NCBI GenBank assembly: GCA_963772935.1
Contig: CAVYZK010000009.1
Location: 62,001-126,000 of the forward strand
Origin: JANNNF01 sp963772935
GTDB taxonomy: Bacteria > Pseudomonadota > Alphaproteobacteria > Rhodobacterales > Rhodobacteraceae
Length of the DNA: 64,000 bases
Direction of reading: 5' to 3'
Positions 44,573 to 53,527 of this stretch are shown here, one piece after another. The notes under the pieces were generated by a model. It made no database searches. It had not been told where the DNA came from and saw only the letters and a list, made by a program, of their open reading frames with translations. The position numbers and the translations under genes are program-made. Every line of letters begins with the position of its first letter. Within the stretch, counting starts at the first letter, position 1.

Positions 44573-45572
44573 AGCGGATCCTTGGGTCGAGGATGCCATA
44601 CAGGATGTCGGCAATCAGGTTGAACAGCACGATCAGCACGGCAAAGATGAAGGTCAGGGTCTGCACCATCGGCAAGTCGCTGGCGTGAATGGCGTTGATC
44701 AGCGCGGCACCGATGCCGTTCACCTTGAATACCTGTTCGGTGATGATCGCCCCGCCAAAGATCGACGGCATGCCCAAGGCGATGATCGTCACCACCGGGA
44801 TCAGCGAGTTGCGCAGCACATGTTTCAGCACCACTGTGGTTTCCCGCATGCCCTTGGCGCGGGCGGTGCGGACGTAATCCTGGCTAAGGTTTTCCAGCAT
44901 CGATGACCGGGTATAGCGGCTGATCTCGGCCGCGTTGAACAGGGCGAGCACGACGACCGGCAAGGCCATCTGATGCACCTGTTTCAGGAACGACGGCCAG
45001 TCCACCACCTGCAGCGTGGTGTCATAGATCGAGGGGAACCAGCCGAAATGCACCGAAAAGATCACGATCATCAGCACACCGGTAAAGAAGGTGGGCACCG
45101 AATAGCCGACCATGGCCACAAAGGTGCCAAGCTGGTCGAACCACGAATACTGCCGGTAGGCCGAATAAACCCCGATCGGCAGCGCCACCAGAATAGCAAT
45201 CAGATAGGCCGACCCCACCACCGTCAATGTCTGCGGCAAACGCTCGCCTATCACCGTGAACACCGGCGACCGGCTCTGCCAGGACAGGATACGCTGCGCG
45301 CCGCCCGCCAGATCGGTTCCGAACCAGCCATCCAGCACATAGGCCGGTTCGACCCAGAAGAACTGCTTCAGCCACAGGAAATACCGCACGAACACCGGCT
45401 GATCCGCGCCCATGGCGGCGATCATCTTGGCGCGCGTTTCGGGGGGGACTGTCAACGGAATTTGCGACATCGGCGATCCGGGGGCCAGATCGACCAGTAG
45501 AAAAATCACCAGAGAAATCAGCAAAAGCGTCGGGATCGCCACCAGCAGCCTGCGGAGGATATAGGTCAACAT
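44565..45572 (-). CDS. Peptide/nickel-type ABC transporter permease (DppB-like)
   Basis: This 335-residue permease has the N-terminal DppB-type MLTYILRRLLVAIPTLLLIS and EAA loop RTARAKGMRETTVVLKHVLR. The middle PPETRAKMIAAMGADQPVFV is typical of DppB-like proteins. It follows the binding-protein gene after a 113-bp gap and overlaps the next permease gene. Confidence 0.93.
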   Translation of the reverse strand: MLTYILRRLLVAIPTLLLISLVIFLLVDLAPGSPMSQIPLTVPPETRAKMIAAMGADQPVFVRYFLWLKQFFWVEPAYVLDGWFGTDLAGGAQRILSWQSRSPVFTVIGERLPQTLTVVGSAYLIAILVALPIGVYSAYRQYSWFDQLGTFVAMVGYSVPTFFTGVLMIVIFSVHFGWFPSIYDTTLQVVDWPSFLKQVHQMALPVVVLALFNAAEISRYTRSSMLENLSQDYVRTARAKGMRETTVVLKHVLRNSLIPVVTIIALGMPSIFGGAIITEQVFKVNGIGAALINAIHASDLPMVQTLTFIFAVLIVLFNLIADILYGILDPRIRYD

Positions 45573-45685
45573 GCGTGGCCGCGCCTTTGGTCAGGGGATC
45601 TGCGAAAAGGGGGTGGATGGGCGGTGCCGCCCATCCGATTGGAGCCGGGCAGGGTGGGCTGTCACGCGCCCACCCCGCAGCTTGA

Positions 45686-47389
45686 TCACTTGACGCGGAA
45701 CCAGTCAGCCACGTTCCACAGTTCCGAATCCCAGGCGTTGATCGCCACACCGCCAAGCGCATTGGAATGTGCCGACAGCGTACCACGGTGCACCAGCGGC
45801 ACGATGGTCATGCTGTCTTTGGTGATCAGATCGTTCAGCTTTTTCGCAATTTCGCCGCGCTTGGCGATATCGCGGGTCGCGCTCAGCTCAACAATCAGCG
45901 CGTCATAGGCCGGGTCGCAGAAGCGGTTGATATTCTCGCCCTGCCACTGCGATTCAGGCTTGGGGGCCTTTTCGCAGGTGTAGTTGGCCAGATAGACCTC
46001 GGGGTCGGTGCCATCAAAGTTGTTGGCATACATTTCCACGTCCGAATAGAATTTCTGGAACGTGTCGGGCGAACCCGCGTCGCCACCGAAGAACACGCCG
46101 GGGTCGATGGCCTTCAACTCGGTCTCGACGCCCAGTTCCGTCCACCAGCTTTTGATCAGCGACTGGAAGTCCTGACGGATCGGGTTGACCGTGGTCTGGT
46201 AGACCATCGTCAGCTTCTTGCCGTCCTTGTCGCGGATGCCGTCGCCATCGCTGTCTTTCCAGCCTGCGGCCTCCAGCAGGGCCTTGGCACCCTCCATGTC
46301 CTGCTTGATGCAGCCGGTGTTGTCAGACGCAAACATCGCCGGGGCGGGCACCAGATTGCAGGTTGGCGCGCCACCGGCACCATAGCCCACATCCACCAGA
46401 ATCTGGCGGTCAATCGCCATCGACAGCGCACGGCGGATGTTCACATCCGACAGCACCGGGTGGGGGTGTTTGGCGGTGGAACGCTCACCTTCGGGCAGAT
46501 CGGCCGAGGGATCGGTCAGGTTCATTTCCAGACGTTCGACCAGCGTACCGAACGCCACCACGAACTGGCCCTTGCCGACAGCGGTCATCGCGGCCTGCAC
46601 ATCGGGCGCAATCTGGGTGTTCCAGGCATAGTCAAACTCGCCGGTTTCCATCACAGCGCGGGCAGAACCCACGGCATCGCCGCCGCCCTTGATCATCGCG
46701 GTCGCAAAGGCGGGCTTGGCGGGGTCGCGGTAGTTGGGGTTGGCTTCCATCGTCACGGTGTCATTCACCGTAAAGCCCGTCACCTTGAACGGACCAGTGC
46801 CGATGGGGCCAAAGTTCTGGTCGGTGCAGGTGGGCGCTGCGGCACCAAGGCACTTCTCGAACTGTGCCTTTTGCAGGATCGGCGACTGGCTGCCGACGAA
46901 GGCGTTGAACGGGTTCGGCTTGGGTGCCGTGAAGGTGATCTTGACGGTGCTGTCATCCACAGCTTCGATCGAGGCGATGCCGTCATACTTTGACGACTGC
47001 GCACAACCGCCTGCCGGGTCCATGCAATATTGCCCGGTGAACACCACATCGGCTGCCGTCACCGGGGTGCCATCGCTCCACATTAGGCCGGGGATCAGTT
47101 TCCAGGTGATGGTGGTAAGATCCTCGGAAATGCCGCCGTTTTCAACGGTCGGAATTTCTGTCACCAGTTTCGGGATGACGGCACCGGTGGTGTCAAACCC
47201 TGCCAGCGGCTCGATGATCATCGAGGCTGCGTAAATGTCTTTGGTCCCGCCTGAAAGATAGGGGTTCAGGATGGATACGGCCTGCGGGAAGGTCAGGTTG
47301 ACCTGCCCGTCAGTGCCACGCTCGGCAAAGGCGGCGGGCGCAAAAGCCACCGCACAGGCCGCACCCAAAAGGGCGGTTGTCAGTTTCAT
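45686..47389 (-). CDS. ABC transporter substrate-binding protein, peptide family (SBP_bac_5)
   Basis: This 567-residue periplasmic protein has a signal peptide MKLTTALLGAACAVAFAPAA. It contains the family-5 region KLIPGLMWSDGTPVTAADVV and a long DppA-like fold. Substrates of this family include di/oligopeptides, acylated amino acids, nickel and opines; none can be assigned. The start overlaps the upstream ATPase stop (ATGA). Placing the binding protein third in the operon is unusual. Confidence 0.92.
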   Translation of the reverse strand: MKLTTALLGAACAVAFAPAAFAERGTDGQVNLTFPQAVSILNPYLSGGTKDIYAASMIIEPLAGFDTTGAVIPKLVTEIPTVENGGISEDLTTITWKLIPGLMWSDGTPVTAADVVFTGQYCMDPAGGCAQSSKYDGIASIEAVDDSTVKITFTAPKPNPFNAFVGSQSPILQKAQFEKCLGAAAPTCTDQNFGPIGTGPFKVTGFTVNDTVTMEANPNYRDPAKPAFATAMIKGGGDAVGSARAVMETGEFDYAWNTQIAPDVQAAMTAVGKGQFVVAFGTLVERLEMNLTDPSADLPEGERSTAKHPHPVLSDVNIRRALSMAIDRQILVDVGYGAGGAPTCNLVPAPAMFASDNTGCIKQDMEGAKALLEAAGWKDSDGDGIRDKDGKKLTMVYQTTVNPIRQDFQSLIKSWWTELGVETELKAIDPGVFFGGDAGSPDTFQKFYSDVEMYANNFDGTDPEVYLANYTCEKAPKPESQWQGENINRFCDPAYDALIVELSATRDIAKRGEIAKKLNDLITKDSMTIVPLVHRGTLSAHSNALGGVAINAWDSELWNVADWFRVK

Positions 47390-48441
47390 GGGAACACTCC
47401 TTGTTGATTATGCTCTGTGGCCTCGGGTGCACCGGTTGATCCGGCGGCTGGATTGTCGGGGAACAGGTGGCAGGCGACAAAACGGCCCGGCCTCACCTCG
47501 GTTAACTTGGGTTTCACGGCCCGGCACAGGTCGAACACGTCGGGACAGCGGGTGCAGAAGTTGCAGCCCTTGGGTGGGTTCGCGGGCGAGGGCACATCGC
47601 CTTGCAGAATGATCCGCTTGCGCCCCGAGTGCAGGTTGGGGTCGGGTTCGGGCACCGCAGACAGCAGCGCCTTGGCATAGGGGTGCAGCGGATCGGCATA
47701 GAGCGCCTCTCGCGGCGACAACTCGGCAATCCGGCCCAGATACATCACGCAGACCCGGTCGGCGATGTGGCGCACCATCGACAGATCATGGCTGATGAAC
47801 AGATAGGTCAGGCCAAACTTGGCCTGCAAATCCTCCAGCAGGTTGACCACCTGCGCCTGAATCGACACGTCCAGCGCGGCGATGGGTTCGTCGCAGACGA
47901 TGAACTTGGGGTTCAGCGCCAAGGCGCGTGCGATGCCGATACGCTGACGTTGGCCGCCGGAAAATTCATGCGGAAAGCGGCTGGAAAAGCGGCGGTTCAG
48001 ACCGACCGCATCCATCAGTTCATGCACCCGTTCCAGCCGGTCGGTGGCGGACAGATCGGTGTGTTCCACCAAAGGCTCGCCGATGATATCGGCAAGGCTC
48101 ATGCGCGGGTTCAGGCTGGCTTGCGGATCCTGGAACACCATCTGCATGGTGGGGCGTTTGCGTCGCAAGGCCTCGGGCGCCAGTTTGGCGATATCTTCGC
48201 CGTCAATCACCACCGACCCTGCGGTCAGTTCATACAACCGCAGCAGCGCCCGGCCTACGGTGGATTTGCCGCAACCGGATTCGCCCACCAGCCCAAGGGT
48301 TTCGCCCGCCATGATATCAAAGCTGATGCCATCCACCGCCTTCACATCACCGGTGTGGCGGCGCAGCAGGCCGGAATGGATGGGGAAATACATCTTCAGG
48401 TCGCGCACTTCGACCAGTGGGCGCGCCGTGCCATCAAGCAT
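47386..48441 (-). CDS. Peptide-type ABC transporter ATP-binding protein (DppF-like)
   Basis: This 351-residue ATPase has Walker A GESGCGKSTVGRAL, signature FSGGQRQRIGIARALALNP and Walker B IVCDEPIAALD. A C-terminal oligopeptide-specific cysteine cluster follows (GCNFCTRCP...C). It overlaps the upstream dppD-like gene by 8 bp and the binding-protein gene by 4 bp. Confidence 0.93.
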   Translation of the reverse strand: MLDGTARPLVEVRDLKMYFPIHSGLLRRHTGDVKAVDGISFDIMAGETLGLVGESGCGKSTVGRALLRLYELTAGSVVIDGEDIAKLAPEALRRKRPTMQMVFQDPQASLNPRMSLADIIGEPLVEHTDLSATDRLERVHELMDAVGLNRRFSSRFPHEFSGGQRQRIGIARALALNPKFIVCDEPIAALDVSIQAQVVNLLEDLQAKFGLTYLFISHDLSMVRHIADRVCVMYLGRIAELSPREALYADPLHPYAKALLSAVPEPDPNLHSGRKRIILQGDVPSPANPPKGCNFCTRCPDVFDLCRAVKPKLTEVRPGRFVACHLFPDNPAAGSTGAPEATEHNQQGVFP

Positions 48442-49453
48442 AGGTCAACTCTCCATGCTGCGGCGACCAATGGCAGGCAACGTCATGCCCCAACCCCACA
48501 GGCCGTGCATCGAGCGACCGGCGTTCCGGGTTTTCGGCGTGGCAGCGGGTGAAGGCATGGGCACAGCGGGCCCGAAAGCTGCACGCCACCGGTGTATGCG
48601 ACAGGATCGGGGGCTGGCCTTCGATCACCTGCAACCGGGCCTCACGCAGCCCCGTCAGCGACGGAATGGTTTTCAGCAGGGCGCGGGTGTAGGGGTGCTG
48701 CGGGTTGGCGAACAATTCCTTGACCGGGGCCTGTTCCACCACCTGGCCGCCGTACATCACCATCACCCGGTCAGCGATGCCCGCGATCACGCCCAGATCA
48801 TGGGTGATCCAGACAATCGCCATGCCCAGTTTTGACCGCAGGTCTTTGACAAGTTCCAGTATCTGGGCCTGAATCGTCACGTCCAGCGCGGTGGTGGGTT
48901 CATCCGCGATCAGGACATCGGGGTCGCAGGCAAGGGCGATGGCGATCATCACCCGCTGGCGCATGCCGCCGGAAAACTGGTGCGGATAGGCCTTCAACCG
49001 GCTGCGCGCATCGGGGATGCCCACCAGTTCCAGCAATTCCACCGCCCGCGCCTCGGCCTGTTTGCCGGTCAGGCCCATGTGTTCGCGCAGGGGTTCCATG
49101 ATCTGCATGCCCACCGTGAACACCGGGTTCAGGCTGGTCATCGGGTCTTGAAACACAAAGCCGACCTTGGCCCCGCGCACCCGGCGCAAATCCTCGACGC
49201 TGACTTGCAAGATATCGGTGCCGTTCAGCAAAACCTGCCCTTCACGCACATCAGCGGGCGGGGACGGCAACAGCCCGATCAGCGACATCATCGTCACAGA
49301 TTTGCCTGACCCGCTTTCGCCGACAACGCCCAAAAGTTCGCCTTTGTGCAAATGAAAGCTGACAGAGTTCACCGCGTGAACCTCGCCGCCTCGGGTGCGG
49401 AAAACGGTCTTGAGGCCCTTGACATCAAGGACGGGCAAGGCCCCATCGGGCAT
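48434..49453 (-). CDS. Peptide-type ABC transporter ATP-binding protein (DppD-like)
   Basis: This 339-residue ATPase has Walker A GESGSGKSVTMMSL, signature FSGGMRQRVMIAIALACDP and Walker B LIADEPTTALD. It ends with the Cys-rich peptide-importer extension. First gene of the five-gene importer operon, divergent from the deacetylase/oxidoreductase genes across about 200 bp. A GGGGAGTG ribosome site precedes the ATG. Confidence 0.93.
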   Translation of the reverse strand: MPDGALPVLDVKGLKTVFRTRGGEVHAVNSVSFHLHKGELLGVVGESGSGKSVTMMSLIGLLPSPPADVREGQVLLNGTDILQVSVEDLRRVRGAKVGFVFQDPMTSLNPVFTVGMQIMEPLREHMGLTGKQAEARAVELLELVGIPDARSRLKAYPHQFSGGMRQRVMIAIALACDPDVLIADEPTTALDVTIQAQILELVKDLRSKLGMAIVWITHDLGVIAGIADRVMVMYGGQVVEQAPVKELFANPQHPYTRALLKTIPSLTGLREARLQVIEGQPPILSHTPVACSFRARCAHAFTRCHAENPERRSLDARPVGLGHDVACHWSPQHGELTYA

Positions 49454-49651
49454 ATGACACTCCCCAGGTCATTGTTATTTTTAATTATTCCGGTGTCTGC
49501 GCAGAGCCAGCACCCGATGTTTGACCAAGTGTTAGACATTTTTCATATTCCCGCAAGGCGCTTTGTCGGACTGACCTTGCGGAACGTGGCTTGGGCTTGA
49601 CCGCGCCGTGCCCGCGTCGCAGGGTCGGCCCCGAAAATGCAGGAGAATGCG

Positions 49652-50812
49652 ATGCCGCCCGTGTTGACCCCCCGACAGTTGCTGGACGTGTTGGTGGCCT
49701 TTCCGACCGTTAGCCGCGACAGCAATCTGCCGCTGATCGACTGGGTGGAAGGCTATCTGGCCAGCCATGGCATTCCCAGTCACCGTCACTGGAACGAGGA
49801 TCGCACCAAGGCTGCGCTGTTCGCCCATGTGGGGCCATGGGTCGAAGGCGCCGTGGTGCTGTCAGGCCATACGGACGTGGTGCCAGTGGACGGGCAGGAT
49901 TGGGCGACCGACCCTTGGGTGGTGGTGGAAAAGGACGGGCGACTGTACGGGCGCGGCACCTGCGATATGAAGGGGTATGACGCGCTGGCGATCTGGGCCT
50001 TGGTTGCGGCGCATCAGGCGGGCGTGGCACGCCCCCTGCAGATTGCGCTGAGCTATGACGAGGAAATCGGCTGCACCGGTGCGCCGCCGATGATTGCCGC
50101 GATGCAAGGCGTGGTGCCGAAAGGCAGCGCTGTGGTGGTGGGCGAGCCGTCGACCATGAAACTGATCACCGGGCACAAGGGCGGCACCGGCTATCATGTG
50201 CATGTGAAGGGGTTTGAGGTGCATTCGTCGCTGCTGCCCTACGGCGTGTCGGCGATCATGGAAGGCGCGCGGCTGATTGGCTGGGTCAATGACCAGAACA
50301 CCGCCATTCAGGCGCGGCCGCGTGGTGCGCTTGGCGGCACGTTCGACCCACCCTTCACCACCCTGCATGTGGGGATGATTGCAGGCGGCACCGCGCATAA
50401 CATCACGGCGGGCGATTGCCGCTTTGCGGTGGAAATGCGGGTGGTGCCGGATGATGATCTGGACGCGCTGGCCGCTGCGTTCGAGGCCGAGGCCGCGCGT
50501 CTGGACGCAGCGCTCAAATCCGTGCGCCCCGAGGCAGGCGTCACGCTGAGCCGCTTCTTCGGCGTCCCCGGCCTGCGCCCGGAAACCGATGGCGTGGCCG
50601 AGGCTTTGGTGCGCGGTCTGACCGGCGACAATGCGACCGGCGTGGTCAGCTATGGCACCGAGGCCGGGCAGTTCCAAGAGGCGGGCTATTCCGCCGTAAT
50701 CTGCGGCCCGGGCGATATTGCGCAGGCGCATCAGGTGGATGAATATCTGGAAGTGTCGGAATTTGAGGCAGGCCACACCTTCATGCGCAACCTTGTGGCC
50801 AGCCTGCTGTGA
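49652..50812 (+). CDS. Acetylornithine deacetylase-type M20 peptidase (ArgE-like)
   Basis: This 386-residue zinc deacylase has a metal-binding region VVLSGHTDVVPVDGQDW, LYGRGTCDMKGYDALA and a catalytic SYDEEIGCTGA. ArgE-like enzymes remove N-acetyl groups from ornithine or other amino acids. The start at 49652 follows AGGAGAA. Divergent from a peptide importer and overlapping an FAD oxidoreductase, so a scavenging role for acyl-amino acids is more likely than arginine synthesis. Confidence 0.88.
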   Translation: MPPVLTPRQLLDVLVAFPTVSRDSNLPLIDWVEGYLASHGIPSHRHWNEDRTKAALFAHVGPWVEGAVVLSGHTDVVPVDGQDWATDPWVVVEKDGRLYGRGTCDMKGYDALAIWALVAAHQAGVARPLQIALSYDEEIGCTGAPPMIAAMQGVVPKGSAVVVGEPSTMKLITGHKGGTGYHVHVKGFEVHSSLLPYGVSAIMEGARLIGWVNDQNTAIQARPRGALGGTFDPPFTTLHVGMIAGGTAHNITAGDCRFAVEMRVVPDDDLDALAAAFEAEAARLDAALKSVRPEAGVTLSRFFGVPGLRPETDGVAEALVRGLTGDNATGVVSYGTEAGQFQEAGYSAVICGPGDIAQAHQVDEYLEVSEFEAGHTFMRNLVASLL

Positions 50813-52149
50813 CGGCGTTTCCGATATCCGAGGCCACACCTATTGCCCACACAGGCCCGCTGCCCACCGCTTGCGACGTGGTGATCATCGGCGGGGGTGT
50901 GATGGGCGTGATGACCGCATGGTTTCTGGCCGACCGTGGCCTGAAGGTCGTTCTGTGCGAAAAGGGCCGTATCGCGGGCGAACAATCCAGCCGCAACTGG
51001 GGCTGGATCCGGCAGCAGGGGCGCGACCCGGCAGAGCTGCCGATCATGGTGGAAAGCCTGTCGATCTGGAAAACCCTCGCGGCTGAAATGGGCGAGGGCT
51101 TGGGCTTTGCCCAGCACGGCGTGATGTATCTGGCGGAATCCGATGCCGATCTGGAGGGGTTCGAGGCTTGGCTGCCCCACGCCCGCGCCAATGGGGTGGA
51201 CACCCGGATGCTGGCGCGGTGTGAGGTGGAGGCGAGCCTTGGCACCCAAGCCCATTGGAAAGGCGGTCTGTTCACCGCGTCCGACGCACGGGCCGAACCT
51301 TGGGTGGCGGTGCCCTTGCTGGTGCAGAGCGCTGCGGCGCGCGGCGTCACGGTGGTGGAAAACTGCGCGGTGCGGGCGCTGGATATTGCTGCGGGCCGGG
51401 TTGCTGGGGTGGTGACGGAACAGGGCCGCATTGCCTGCGATCAGGTCGTGGTGGCGGCAGGCGCCTGGTCGCGGCTGTTTCTGGGTGCGCATGGGGTCGG
51501 TATTCCGCAATTATCTGTGCTGGCGTCGGTCGCGGCGACAGACCCGATGCCGCAGATGTTTGGCGGGGCAGCCGCCGACAACCACTTTGCCTTTCGCAGG
51601 CGGGTGGATGGCGGCTACACGCTGGCGGCGGGGGGAGAGCATGACTTCTTCCTGAGCCGCGATGCGTTCAGCAGTTTCGCCAACTATCTGCCGGTGTTGA
51701 AGAAAGATATCCGTTCCACCCATTTTCGCGCCAAGGCCCCGGCGGGTTATCCCGATGGCTGGGGCACGCCGCGCACATGGGATGCCGACCGCACTTCGCC
51801 CTTTGAACGTATCCGCGTGCTGAACCCCGCGCCCAACAGGGGCACGCTGACTGGCGTGCAACAGGCCTTTGCCCGCGCCTTCCCGGCCTTGGGTGTGCCA
51901 AAGTTGCGCGCCACATGGGCGGGGATGATCGACACCATGCCCGATGTGGTGCCGGTGATCGACCGCGCGCCGACTGATGGGCTGGTGATCGCCACGGGCC
52001 TCAGCGGCCATGGCTTTGGCATCGGGCCGGGCTTGGGGCGGGTGGTGGCAGACCTCGTGGCGGGGCGCGCGGTGGGGCATGACCTGTCGCGCTTCCGGCT
52101 GTCGCGCTTTACCGATGGCAGCAAGATCGCGCCGGGGCCTGCGCTGTAG
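50809..52149 (+). CDS. FAD-dependent amino-acid oxidoreductase (DAO family)
   Basis: This 446-residue flavoprotein has the FAD Rossmann motif VVIIGGGVMGVMTAWFLADR near residues 25-44, then ERG-like residues and a conserved SSRNWGWIRQQGRDPAELP. A C-terminal ATGLSGHGFGIGPGLGRVV is typical of DAO/DadA-like enzymes. It probably oxidises an amine or amino acid released by the neighbouring hydrolases. The GTG start overlaps the deacetylase stop (GTGA). Confidence 0.88.
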   Translation: MTAFPISEATPIAHTGPLPTACDVVIIGGGVMGVMTAWFLADRGLKVVLCEKGRIAGEQSSRNWGWIRQQGRDPAELPIMVESLSIWKTLAAEMGEGLGFAQHGVMYLAESDADLEGFEAWLPHARANGVDTRMLARCEVEASLGTQAHWKGGLFTASDARAEPWVAVPLLVQSAAARGVTVVENCAVRALDIAAGRVAGVVTEQGRIACDQVVVAAGAWSRLFLGAHGVGIPQLSVLASVAATDPMPQMFGGAAADNHFAFRRRVDGGYTLAAGGEHDFFLSRDAFSSFANYLPVLKKDIRSTHFRAKAPAGYPDGWGTPRTWDADRTSPFERIRVLNPAPNRGTLTGVQQAFARAFPALGVPKLRATWAGMIDTMPDVVPVIDRAPTDGLVIATGLSGHGFGIGPGLGRVVADLVAGRAVGHDLSRFRLSRFTDGSKIAPGPAL

Positions 52150-52219
52150 GTCTGCCGTGAAACCGGGGCTTGCGGTGGGCGGGCGACAGGTTCACCTTGG
52201 CCTTAAAAGGAGCCGTCCC

Positions 52220-53386
52220 ATGCCCGTCAAAAACCGCTTTGCCGAACTGCTGCCCGAAATCACCGCCTGGCGGCGCGACTTTCACGAACACCCCGAACTG
52301 CTGTTCGACGTGCAGCGCACGGCAGGCAAGGTGGCGGATCTGCTGCGGTCTTTCGGCTGTGACGAGGTGGTGGAAGGCATTGGCCGCACCGGCGTTATCG
52401 GCGTGATCAAGGGGCGCAGCGATTCTGCGGGCCGGGTCATCGGGTTGCGCGCGGATATGGATGCGCTGCCGATCATTGAACAAACCGGGGTCGAGTATGC
52501 CAGCAAAACCCATGGCAAGATGCACGCCTGCGGGCATGACGGCCATACCGCGATGCTGCTGGGGGCGGCGCGATACCTGACCGAGACGCGGAATTTTGAC
52601 GGCACGGTCGTCTGCATCTTTCAACCCGCCGAAGAAGGCGGGGGCGGCGGGCGTGAGATGGTCGCCGACGGGATGCTGGGGCGCTGGAACATTCAGGAAG
52701 TCTACGGCATGCACAACATGCCGGGCATTCCTGTTGGCCATTTCGCCATCCGCCCCGGCGCCATCATGGCGGCGGCAGACCAGTTTGACATCGTGGTCAC
52801 GGGCAAGGGCGGTCACGCCGCCAAGCCGCATGACTGCGTCGATACCACGGTGGTGTCGGCCCATATCATCGTGGCGCTGCAAACCATCGCCAGCCGCAAC
52901 GTGGACCCGTTGAAGCAGATCGTGGTGTCGGTCTGCACGGTGGAAACCGACAGCACGGCGCATAACGTGATCCCGCAGGTCGTCAAGATGAAGGGCACGG
53001 TCCGCACCATGGACCCTGCCGTGCAAAGTCTTGTCGAAGCCCGCATTGCCCAGATTGTCGAGGGCACGGCGATGGCCTTGGGGGCCAAAGCCACGGTCCA
53101 GTATAATCGCGGCTATCCGGTCACGGTAAATGCGCCTGACAATACCGACTATGCAGCAGAGGTGGCGCTGGCGGTGTCGGGGCAGGTTGATACCAACACC
53201 CCGCCGCTGATGGGGGCCGAGGATTTCAGCTTCATGCTGAACGAACGCCCGGGGGCCTATATTTTCTTGGGCAACGGCGACACGGCCATGGTGCATCACC
53301 CGGCCTATAACTTTGACGACAACGCCATTCCCTTCGGGTCCAGTTGGTACGCGGGCATGGCCGAGGCCCGGATGCCCGCCGCCTGA
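52220..53386 (+). CDS. M20D amidohydrolase (hippurate hydrolase/IAA-amino-acid hydrolase type)
   Basis: This 388-residue zinc hydrolase has the M20D hallmark KMHACGHDGHTAMLLGAARY and FQPAEEGGGGGREMVADGM; YGMHNMPGIPVGHFAIRPG follows. The family cleaves N-acyl amino acids such as hippurate or auxin conjugates. It is preceded by AAAAGGAGCC. Third gene of the module divergent from the peptide importer. Confidence 0.9.
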   Translation: MPVKNRFAELLPEITAWRRDFHEHPELLFDVQRTAGKVADLLRSFGCDEVVEGIGRTGVIGVIKGRSDSAGRVIGLRADMDALPIIEQTGVEYASKTHGKMHACGHDGHTAMLLGAARYLTETRNFDGTVVCIFQPAEEGGGGGREMVADGMLGRWNIQEVYGMHNMPGIPVGHFAIRPGAIMAAADQFDIVVTGKGGHAAKPHDCVDTTVVSAHIIVALQTIASRNVDPLKQIVVSVCTVETDSTAHNVIPQVVKMKGTVRTMDPAVQSLVEARIAQIVEGTAMALGAKATVQYNRGYPVTVNAPDNTDYAAEVALAVSGQVDTNTPPLMGAEDFSFMLNERPGAYIFLGNGDTAMVHHPAYNFDDNAIPFGSSWYAGMAEARMPAA

Positions 53387-53527
53387 CGGTGCGGCCACGA
53401 AAACGCTTGCAGGGATTTGCCAAGCAAAGGCAAAGTGCAACTCTGGGCTGCAAATGCGGGCGCAGGGCAAGCACAGCCATAGATGCGCCCACGCAGGGCG
53501 GCTGGTGACTGGACCGGGAGGGGTGGC

